A DNA stretch of 9,011 nucleotides, taken from Crenotrichaceae bacterium (GTDB lineage Bacteria > Pseudomonadota > Gammaproteobacteria > Methylococcales > DRLZ01). The DNA is taken from assembly GCA_011322755.1 (NCBI GenBank), contig DRLZ01000244.1:1-9011 (forward strand), written 5' to 3'. This document shows, piece by piece, positions 1 to 5,908 of the stretch. Every line of letters begins with the position of its first letter. Positions within the stretch are counted from its first letter, which is position 1. Both the position numbers and the translations under genes were made by a program. The notes under the pieces were generated by a model that had not been told where the DNA came from, searched no databases, and worked only from the letters and a program-made list of their open reading frames with translations.

Positions 1-231
1 ATTGAGATTAACTGCAATTAGTTCAAAGTGAACGGGAGAGTTATGGCGGAGGTTAACCAGAATCTCCAGCAATGTGTAAGAATCCTTACCACCTGACAAG
101 CAAACCATCACCTTGTCGCCTTCTTCAATCATCGCAAAGTCAGCAATAGCTCGTCCGCTCAGACGCCGCAATTTTTTTTGTAACTTATTTAACCTGACAG
201 TTTCCTGTCTGTCAGCAACACATGGGCTCAT
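1..231 (-). CDS. ttcA: TtcA, tRNA 2-thiocytidine(32) synthetase, N-terminal 77 residues (cut by window edge)
   Basis: TtcA thiolates cytidine 32 of certain tRNAs, using ATP, an iron-sulfur cluster and a sulfur donor. Translating the minus strand from ATG 231-229 gives 77 residues that track the E. coli N-terminus: NKLQKKLRR (15-23), AIADFAMIEEGDKVMVCLSGG (29-49) and the PP-loop ATP-binding motif SGGKDS (46-51), then LLEILVNLRH and ending at AVNLN. The cysteine motifs of the family would lie beyond the window. An in-frame TGA immediately precedes the ATG, so this is the first possible start. No good Shine-Dalgarno is visible in the 16-base gap after fabB, so translation may depend on coupling or readthrough from fabB. 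It is probably the third gene of a fabA-fabB-ttcA unit. Identity is secure; whether the rest of the gene is intact cannot be seen. Confidence 0.93.
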   Translation of the reverse strand, partial: MSPCVADRQETVRLNKLQKKLRRLSGRAIADFAMIEEGDKVMVCLSGGKDSYTLLEILVNLRHNSPVHFELIAVNLN

Positions 232-247
232 TCAGTGTGTGATTTAG

Positions 248-1468
248 TCACTCGTCACGATAACGACTGAAAACCAACGTTGCATTGGTACCACCAAAGC
301 CAAAACTGTTTGACATGACAGTATTGAGCCCAGCATTTTCAATTAACTCGGTAACAATCGGCATGTTCTTGGCTTTGTCATCAAGTTTCTGGATATTGAT
401 TGACGGGCCAATAAAGTCATTCTCCATCATCAACAGCGTGTAAACAGCTTCATTTGATCCGGCAGCTCCCAGCGCATGACCTGTCATTGATTTTGTTGAA
501 GTGATACGCGGAACATTTTCTCCGAACACTTCCGAAATCGCTTCCAGCTCTTTTGTATCACCGACCGGGGTAGATGTACCATGTGCGTTCAAATAATCAA
601 GTTTGTCAGTCACACCTTCCAGTGATTGTTTCATACACCGTGCTGCGCCTTCTCCGGAAGGTTGCACCATATCATAGCCATCAGACGATGCGCCATAACC
701 AATTAATTCAGCATAAATCTTTGCGCCACGTGCTTTAGCATGCTCAAGCTCTTCGACAACCAGCACACTGGCGCCTCCAGAGATAACAAAGCCATCACGG
801 TCTGCATCATAAGCACGTGAAGCAAGCTCCGGGGTGTCATTGTATTTGGATGACAGAGCACCCATCGCATCAAACAACATGGTCATTGTCCAGTGGACTT
901 CTTCACCGCCACCGGCAAAAACAACATCCTGCTTGCCCATTTGAATCAATTCAGCTGCATTACCAATACAATGTGCGCTGGTTGCACACGCAGAGCTGAT
1001 TGAATAATTAATACCTTTTATTCCAAATGGTGTCGCCAGCGTTGCAGAATTGGTACTCGACATGGTACGCGTCACCATGTACGGACCAACACGTCTGATA
1101 CCTTTCTCACGCAATGCATCAAAAGCATTGAGTAAATTATTGGTTGAAGGACCTCCAGAACCCATAATTAAGCCGGTTTTTACATTCGAAACCTGGTCTT
1201 GCTCAAGCCCCGAATCATCAATTGCCTCTTGCATGGCAATGTAATTGAACGCTGCACCGTCGCCCATGAAACGCCGTACTTTGCGATCAATAATAGAATC
1301 AATATCAATATGGATTTGCCCATGAACCTGGCTGCGAAGACCATACTCTTTGTAATCATCGCAAAATTCAACGCCAGAACGACCTTGCTTTAAGGACTCA
1401 GTGACTTCTGGTTTATTATTTCCGATGCTGGAAACAATACCCATGCCTGTAATCACAACCCGTCTCAT
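248..1468 (-). CDS. fabB: FabB, beta-ketoacyl-ACP synthase I
   Basis: This is the condensing enzyme (KAS I) of type II fatty acid synthesis. It extends acyl-ACP with malonyl-ACP and is needed to elongate the cis-3-decenoyl-ACP made by FabA. The 406 residues match the E. coli length and show the full thiolase-fold active site: nucleophile Cys161 in SSACATSAHCIG, His296 in NAHGTSTPVGD, and Lys326/His331 in STKSMTGHALGAAG. Each sits two positions before the E. coli equivalents (163, 298, 328, 333). The C-terminal glycine-rich NSFGFGGTNA is also present. The start ATG is preceded by AGGAG with 6-base spacing, and that site overlaps the TAG stop of fabA, which is 9 bases upstream, so the two genes are probably translationally coupled. 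The presence of FabA next door separates it from FabF. No lesions seen. Confidence 0.97.
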   Translation of the reverse strand: MRRVVITGMGIVSSIGNNKPEVTESLKQGRSGVEFCDDYKEYGLRSQVHGQIHIDIDSIIDRKVRRFMGDGAAFNYIAMQEAIDDSGLEQDQVSNVKTGLIMGSGGPSTNNLLNAFDALREKGIRRVGPYMVTRTMSSTNSATLATPFGIKGINYSISSACATSAHCIGNAAELIQMGKQDVVFAGGGEEVHWTMTMLFDAMGALSSKYNDTPELASRAYDADRDGFVISGGASVLVVEELEHAKARGAKIYAELIGYGASSDGYDMVQPSGEGAARCMKQSLEGVTDKLDYLNAHGTSTPVGDTKELEAISEVFGENVPRITSTKSMTGHALGAAGSNEAVYTLLMMENDFIGPSINIQKLDDKAKNMPIVTELIENAGLNTVMSNSFGFGGTNATLVFSRYRDE

Positions 1469-1477
1469 TTTGCTCTC

Positions 1478-1996
1478 CTAGAAATTTTCGGTTGAGGTGA
1501 ATAATCCAACACGTAAATCAGTCGCCTCATAAATAATTTTGCCATCGGCTTCTAATGTCCCATCTGCTATCCCCATCACCAATCTCCGATGATTGAGTAC
1601 ACGCTTTAGCTCAATAGTGTACTTGATCAACTTCACAGATGGTATCACTTGACCAGAAAATTTGACCTCACCTACACCAAGTGCACGTCCACGCCCAGGC
1701 GCTTCAAGCCAGCCAAGATAAAACCCGACCATTTGCCAGAGCGCATCCAGCCCCAGACAACCAGGCATCACAGGGTCGCCTTCGAAATGACAGTCAAAAA
1801 ACCATAAGTCCGGTTTGATATCAAGCTCTGCGACCACAGAGCCGTTATCATACTTTGCACCGACATCACTGATGTGAGTAATTCGATCAAACATCAACAT
1901 GTTGGGGAGGGGTAATTGCGCATTACCAGGGCCAAACAACTCACCATGTCCACATTTGATAAGTTCTTCCCGAGTATAACTTGACTGTTTCTCCAT
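1478..1996 (-). CDS. fabA: FabA, 3-hydroxydecanoyl-ACP dehydratase/isomerase
   Basis: FabA is a cytoplasmic hot-dog-fold enzyme that dehydrates 3-hydroxydecanoyl-ACP and isomerises trans-2- to cis-3-decenoyl-ACP, the branch point to unsaturated fatty acids. The product has 172 residues, the same as E. coli FabA. The catalytic pair His70 (in WFFDCHFEGDPVMPGC) and Asp84 (in GLDALWQMVGFYLGW) is at the family positions, followed by RALGVGEVKFSGQV. These motifs separate it from FabZ, which lacks the isomerase-type active site context and is shorter. The start at 1996 gives the canonical N-terminus (SYTREELIKCGHGELFG). The stretch AAGAGCACAAGGA lies just upstream, but its best ribosome-site spacing is ambiguous. 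It is the first gene of the cluster, so the promoter upstream should set expression of fabB and probably ttcA. Confidence 0.97.
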   Translation of the reverse strand: MEKQSSYTREELIKCGHGELFGPGNAQLPLPNMLMFDRITHISDVGAKYDNGSVVAELDIKPDLWFFDCHFEGDPVMPGCLGLDALWQMVGFYLGWLEAPGRGRALGVGEVKFSGQVIPSVKLIKYTIELKRVLNHRRLVMGIADGTLEADGKIIYEATDLRVGLFTSTENF

Positions 1997-2030
1997 TCCT
2001 TGTGCTCTTAATAGTTAATTCCAGCCGAGC

Positions 2031-2057
2031 ATTCTAACACTTGGGATGCTGATACAA
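2031..2057 (-). promoter_or_regulatory. Probable fabA promoter (extended -10)
   Basis: On the minus strand TGT-TAGAAT (2039-2031) forms an extended -10 element; TAGAAT is one mismatch from consensus. A poor -35, TTGTAT, lies 15 bases further upstream (2057-2052). A better-looking TTGACT is 22 bases away, too far. Transcription would start near 2024, about 28 bases before the fabA ATG. An extended -10 can work with a weak -35. I see no convincing FabR, FadR or DesT operator. Confidence 0.38.
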
Positions 2058-2226
2058 TAGTCAAACGACATGGTTAGATCGATTTCTTTCAGGATAATTC
2101 AAAAAAAGCCTGATTCGATATCTCATTACTCATGGCTAGATACAACACGATGATCCACTAAACAGAATCAATGATCTGACTCAACACATTGAATTGAATA
2201 AAAAATCACACTAGCCGCTCGATAGA

Positions 2227-2500
2227 GTGCTTCAGGTCGATAGCAGTGGCATGACGGGTAACAGTAAACACTGTTTTCGCTGTGCAAATGCGTGCTCTGT
2301 GTGGCTGGACAACAATCAGAACGGCATTCAGGAGGCTGGCGAACCCGGTTTTGGCGCGCCCATTATTGCTCTGCATACAACAAGGCCAGTAATGGACAAT
2401 ACAGCTTTAACAAAAGCTCGCTAATGGCGATTATTATGTTTGTGTGGGCAATGTGCATTACTGGAACTGGGGCCGACTGATGATGATACAGTTCGGCTAA
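2227..2500 (+). pseudogene. Remnant of an SdrD B-like surface-protein repeat, frameshifted
   Basis: Three reading frames together spell one recognisable domain. Frame one (from about 2299) gives VWLDNNQNGIQEAGEPGFGA, the signature opening of SdrD B-like repeats of large secreted or surface adhesins (W-x-D-x-N-x-NGIQ-x-xGEPG). Near 2371-2378 the homology moves to a second frame, YNKASNGQYSFNKS. Near 2417 it moves to a third, LANGDYYVCVGNVHYWNWG, which runs to a TAA at 2498-2500. The order and spacing match the family pattern GNGIQDAGEP ... NGxYxFxxLxxGDYxV. No signal peptide, start codon or ribosome site is visible, and only about one domain is left. It is divergent from fabA and upstream of the BNR protein gene, with no sign of function. 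The frame changes could in principle be sequencing errors, but two in 50 bases with no intact flanks points to decay. Confidence 0.68.
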
Positions 2501-2529
2501 TTTTTCTTTAGGATACCCTTTTGTATTCA

Positions 2530-2558
2530 AAATGCGTTGCGAAAGTTACAACGCATTT
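2530..2558. repeat. Perfect 10-bp inverted repeat (hairpin)
   Basis: AAATGCGTTG (2530-2539) and CAACGCATTT (2549-2558) are exact reverse complements around a 9-base loop. No T-run follows on either strand, so it is not a classic intrinsic terminator. It lies 30 bases after the end of the surface-repeat remnant and about 130 bases before the next gene, so it may be the old gene's 3' end hairpin or a regulator site. Confidence 0.55.
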
Positions 2559-2602
2559 AACAGGAAATGTGCGATAGGCAATCCAGGCAATGACAGATTA
2601 CG

Positions 2603-2631
2603 TTGAGCAGTTACACCAAACGAGATATGTT
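2603..2631 (+). promoter_or_regulatory. Candidate sigma-70 promoter for the BNR/dockerin protein gene
   Basis: TTGAGC (2603-2608) and TATGTT (2626-2631) are separated by 17 bases, each matching four of six consensus bases. They sit about 55-80 bases before the start codon at 2686. A perfect 12-bp palindrome, AATGATATCATT (2638-2649), lies just downstream, where an operator could act. Both elements are weak enough to occur by chance in this A+T-rich stretch. Confidence 0.28.
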
Positions 2632-2685
2632 TGAAAAAATGATATCATTAACGACAATTCAACAATTGAAACCCAGGATGAATTC

Positions 2686-5604
2686 ATGAAAGTCAGAGTG
2701 ATGCGAGCGAACAGGAAACATTTTTTTATTCGTGTGTTTGTGTTTCTGATGTTTGCCAGGGTCGGACTTGCGCAAACTACATTTAAAATGATTGCACCGG
2801 GTGGTGGTGGAGCGGTGATAACCTCTGCGGTTAATCCGGTTGATCCATCGATGATGATTTTTGGCACGGATGTTGGCGGTGTGTTTCGAACAGTTGATGG
2901 TGGTCACAGCTATCAAATGATTGCCAACGGGCTCACGACCAAACAAATCCATGACAGTCAGATTGTTGTGGACAACCAGTCGAATGTCATTATCTTCCTT
3001 GCGACTTCAGACGGTGTTTACATCAGTCATGATCTGGGTGACAGCTGGGAATTGAAAGAAAATGGCTTTGTCGCCGAGCCTTATGATTTTACCCACCCGG
3101 TTTATTCAATCCAGTCAGCGCCAGGCAATCCGGACATCGTTTGGGCAACAATCGGCGAAGCGGTGTCGGCTGACTACCGGATCAATGATACGCATACCGT
3201 TTACAAATCGATAGATCAAGGGGAAACATGGACACCGGTCTTGCACATTCCGGTTGCTGATGATCCAGCTATCGGATCTCTAACTGCGCGCGTGGTAATC
3301 CACCCACAAGACGATAACACTGTTTTTATCGCGTCCAACCGTGGTCTGTATGCCACCTATGATGGTGGAACAACCTGGTATGAGCTGGGCAGAGATCAGT
3401 TATATATCCTTAACAGTGGCAGCTGGAAACCGTGTACTGCGGATCTTTGTGACGCTGCGCTAATGAACCGCCCCCGATGTACTGAACCTGCTTGTCAGCC
3501 TTTACCTGTGACCGACTACATGGGCGCAAGCCATGCTACGCTGAGTGACTTGGATGTTTATATCACTGCTGATGGAAACACCCACTTGTTTGCAACTCTG
3601 GATGATTTTGGTCATATGAATATGACTGCTGGCTGTGAGGAAGAATTCAATGATGTCAGTTTGACCCGGGCAACCGGAGGGCCATACAAAAGTATCGATG
3701 GTGGATTGACCTGGATATCTTTATTTCGGGAATTACCAGATCCGGACGGTGAAGTTTATCATTACTTACGCTGTAATGAGACGCTGCCGCGTCCCTGGAA
3801 CGGAACCTACTATAACCACATTGCCGTTGATCCTGCTGATAGCAGCCATTTCTTCATTACCGCAACTTTTCTGGAAGCGGGCATCATTGAGTATGATAAC
3901 GGGAGCTGGAAACATCACAGCAAAGTGACCCAGTGCGGTTCTGAACCATGTTTTGAAGGCGGAGCCACACAAGGTTTGTGGGGGAATCAGAATGGGCCGA
4001 CCGTGTTTGATTTCGATAGTCTGGACTGGTCAGCGCCTCACCCTGATTTTATGTTTACTCATTTTCGCGGAGCGACACTTGCAAGCTACAATGATAACGT
4101 CTCCGCTTATCAGTTTGATCTGCTCGATTCTGATCCGCTTGCCAATGGATTCTGGAAAGGAAACGGTTTTACTGATTATTGCGCGCTTGACATGGTTGTC
4201 AATGATAGCGGAAATCAGTTGTTTCTGGCAGGTTACGATGCCGGTGTTTTATTTTCTGCCGATGCTGGCGTCAGCTGGACATTGACAGATGATGGCGCAG
4301 ATCAATTTAATTTCGCGCAAGCCATCGAGCAAGATCCAGCAACGGGATTTGTGTATGCGGCACGTGTTTTCGGCGATGCTGCGAACGGCCAGAATATTGC
4401 TGTCAGAAAACCAGTCGATAATCTCTGGAAATCAATTGGTGGTTCCTGTGGAGCCGGCTGTAGTCTTTCCAATAACGGCTTACCCGCCGATCTTGCTGTC
4501 TACGATATTGCGCTGGATTATTCCACAAACGCGGATGCACGCGGTCTCTACGCAGGCACAGGACAGGGATTATATCGTTATCGTCCTGCAGCCCCGGCAG
4601 GTAACCAGTGGGATCAAATCAACGCGGCGGGCTGTCCAGTCAATAACCGCCTCGTCAAGAAAGTCTATACCAGCGCGAACCATCCGGATCGAATATTTTT
4701 CTCGGTTCTTTCAGAACAGACCATCCGCATCAGTAACGGGGTTGATCCAGACCCAACGACCGGGTTTTTTGTTTACCGGGGCGACCAGGCTGTGCCTGAT
4801 TGCATAAGCCTCAATCATTCAACAACAGGGCAGGAAGTACGCGCGCCACGTGATTTTGCGTTTGCCACCAACAGCGCAGGTCAAACTGTGTTATTGGCTG
4901 TTGGTCAATATGACTGGGGGCCTGCCCTGTTTCAAACCGTGTTTGACCTGAACAATCTCTCTGTCATTGACTGGGCGATTACGGCTAATTATGACCAGTT
5001 AACAACCTTACCCGGCGTTGTACTCGGCGACCAGCAGACTTTTGATTTTAAACGATTTACCCTGACTGTTGATCCAGCAAACACGGCCCGGATATTACTC
5101 GGCGTCACTGCCAATCCATTTTTTGATCATTACGCTCACACCCAGGTCTATGTTAGCGAGAATGGTGGCCAGACTGGTACATTCCGGGTTGCTGATGAAC
5201 TGAATGGCTTTCCCGACATGGATATTGAATTCATGCGTTTTTCAACAACTGGCAATCAGCTTTACATCGCTCCAAATTGTGGTGGACTGTACAGGCTCAC
5301 AAATCCGTTTCTCGACACTGACGCTGACGGAGTACCCGATACAGATGACAACTGTACTCTGGTGGAAAATCCAGCGCAGACAGATTCAAACAATGACGGT
5401 TTTGGAAATGCCTGTGACGCAGATCTCGACGATAACGGTTTCGTCAATTTCTCCGACCTGGCTTTGTTCAAGTCAGCGTTTGGAACAACGAATACGGATG
5501 CTGATTTTGATGGCAACGGTTTTGTCAATTTTGCCGATCTGGCAATCTTCAAAACCCTGTTTGGAAAACAACCTGGGCCGTCAGCTACAAACAACGTGCA
5601 GTGA
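2686..5604 (+). CDS. Secreted BNR/Asp-box propeller protein with TSP3-like and dockerin-like C-terminal repeats
   Basis: This is a 972-residue exported protein with no assignable reaction. Residues 1-29 form a signal peptide: basic n-region (KVRVMRANRKH), hydrophobic core, likely cleavage after VGLA. Residues about 33-870 carry Asp-box (SxDxGxTW) motifs typical of BNR, sortilin and GH74-like beta-propellers, near 69-76, 114-121 (SHDLGDSW), 175-182 (SIDQGETW), 224-231 (TYDGGTTW), 336-343 (SIDGGLTW) and 524-531 (SADAGVSW), with a degenerate copy near 824. Residues 877-911 (DTDADGVPDTDDNC ... NNDGFGNACD) look like thrombospondin type 3 calcium repeats. Residues 913-933 and 940-960 are a dockerin-like EF-hand pair. 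There are many cysteines, as expected for an extracellular protein with disulfides. The start is chosen for AGGA 7 bases upstream and the complete signal peptide. It is convergent with the metallopeptidase. It could be a glycan- or protein-binding propeller or a hydrolase; no catalytic residues can be assigned by eye. Confidence 0.9.
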   Translation: MKVRVMRANRKHFFIRVFVFLMFARVGLAQTTFKMIAPGGGGAVITSAVNPVDPSMMIFGTDVGGVFRTVDGGHSYQMIANGLTTKQIHDSQIVVDNQSNVIIFLATSDGVYISHDLGDSWELKENGFVAEPYDFTHPVYSIQSAPGNPDIVWATIGEAVSADYRINDTHTVYKSIDQGETWTPVLHIPVADDPAIGSLTARVVIHPQDDNTVFIASNRGLYATYDGGTTWYELGRDQLYILNSGSWKPCTADLCDAALMNRPRCTEPACQPLPVTDYMGASHATLSDLDVYITADGNTHLFATLDDFGHMNMTAGCEEEFNDVSLTRATGGPYKSIDGGLTWISLFRELPDPDGEVYHYLRCNETLPRPWNGTYYNHIAVDPADSSHFFITATFLEAGIIEYDNGSWKHHSKVTQCGSEPCFEGGATQGLWGNQNGPTVFDFDSLDWSAPHPDFMFTHFRGATLASYNDNVSAYQFDLLDSDPLANGFWKGNGFTDYCALDMVVNDSGNQLFLAGYDAGVLFSADAGVSWTLTDDGADQFNFAQAIEQDPATGFVYAARVFGDAANGQNIAVRKPVDNLWKSIGGSCGAGCSLSNNGLPADLAVYDIALDYSTNADARGLYAGTGQGLYRYRPAAPAGNQWDQINAAGCPVNNRLVKKVYTSANHPDRIFFSVLSEQTIRISNGVDPDPTTGFFVYRGDQAVPDCISLNHSTTGQEVRAPRDFAFATNSAGQTVLLAVGQYDWGPALFQTVFDLNNLSVIDWAITANYDQLTTLPGVVLGDQQTFDFKRFTLTVDPANTARILLGVTANPFFDHYAHTQVYVSENGGQTGTFRVADELNGFPDMDIEFMRFSTTGNQLYIAPNCGGLYRLTNPFLDTDADGVPDTDDNCTLVENPAQTDSNNDGFGNACDADLDDNGFVNFSDLALFKSAFGTTNTDADFDGNGFVNFADLAIFKTLFGKQPGPSATNNVQ
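5422..5565 (+). repeat. Tandem dockerin-like EF-hand repeat (two units, 81-base period)
   Basis: Residues 913-933 (DLDDNGFVNFSDLALFKSAFG without its last residues differing only modestly) and 940-960 begin DLDDNGFVNFSDLALFK and DFDGNGFVNFADLAIFK. Both keep calcium ligand positions D-x-D/N-x-N-G-x-x-x-x-x-D followed by a helix ending in FG. The units start at 5422 and 5503. The DNA also matches closely (AACGGTTTCGTCAATTTC versus AACGGTTTTGTCAATTTT), indicating internal duplication. Confidence 0.8.
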
Positions 5605-5676
5605 GAAAAAACAAAGCTTTCTAACGACCTAATGCATTGCCGATTGGTAACTATGGTGTTAGGTCTTCTATAGGAG

Positions 5677-5702
5677 TTTCTCGCTCCCGCGTGGGAATGC
5701 AT
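5677..5702. repeat. Decayed REP-like hairpin
   Basis: The minus strand reads GCATTCCCACGCGGGAGCGAG, close to a widespread environmental proteobacterial REP type in which GCATTCCCACGC pairs with GCGTGGGAA. Here the second arm is damaged: 5677-5684 pairs only imperfectly with 5689-5696. Read in the frame of the adjacent transposase stub it encodes MHSHAGAR, a tail often seen where such transposase genes read into their REP. Confidence 0.5.
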
Positions 5703-5810
5703 ACTTTGCTCACCATTGTACGAAACCTCACAGGATAACCCAAGCTGCTCAATTATAATTCTGGCACTGGAATAACGCCAATACTCAGACTTATCAATAT
5801 AACCTCTCAA
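5700..5810 (-). pseudogene. C-terminal stub of a REP-associated (Y1-type) transposase
   Basis: The minus-strand frame from 5810 reads GYIDKSEYWRYSSARIIIEQLG and on to about 5700. The pattern G-[YL]-[VI]-x-x-P/S-E-x-[WY]-x-[YW]-SSAR followed by a short hydrophobic stretch is the C-terminal end of REP-associated tyrosine transposases (the IS200-like Y1 group), which normally follows an NPV-K/R-A sequence. That sequence, the catalytic tyrosine and the HUH motif are all absent. In frame, a TAA is met inside the palindrome just upstream, so the stub starts at that junction. The REP-like hairpin directly at its 3' end is the expected partner of this transposase class. Identity rests on about 20 residues plus the REP context. 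Confidence 0.55.
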
Positions 5811-5841
5811 TGGCCACTTGAAGTGGCCATTGAGAGGTTAT
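5799..5841. repeat. 43-bp near-perfect palindrome (21-bp arms, 1-base centre)
   Basis: Positions 5799-5819 (ATAACCTCTCAATGGCCACT plus T) and 5821-5841 are exact reverse complements around a single G at 5820. It lies between two converging genes, 68 bases beyond the metallopeptidase stop and about 195 beyond the other gene's stop. It lacks a flanking T-run, so it is not a standard intrinsic terminator, although a stem this strong could still slow polymerase or protect RNA 3' ends from both directions. The left arm is also the start of the transposase stub. Confidence 0.92.
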
Positions 5842-5908
5842 GAGACGGAAATCCCCCCTTACTTCAGAGTCTAAAAATAAAAGATTTAATCACTAATTTG
5901 CGATATTT

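Noticed and set aside
2028..2050. Short inverted repeat AGCAT ... ATGCT over the fabA -10, considered as a FabR/DesT-type operator.
   Set aside because: Only five paired bases with a 13-base gap, and it does not resemble the operators I can recall for fatty acid regulators.
5313..5604. Cellulosome membership suggested by the dockerin-like repeats.
   Set aside because: No cohesin, scaffoldin or carbohydrate-active enzyme is visible in the window, and the flanking genes point to a gammaproteobacterium, where classical cellulosomes are not known.
5626..5665. GACCTAA ... TTAGGTC inverted repeat after the BNR gene, considered as a terminator.
   Set aside because: Seven-base stem with a 26-base loop and no T-run; easily chance.
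5262..5810. The whole 182-codon minus-strand frame through the end of the BNR gene.
   Set aside because: Only the first 37 or so codons (the transposase stub and REP tail) carry homology. The rest is the antisense shadow of the TSP3/dockerin coding sequence.
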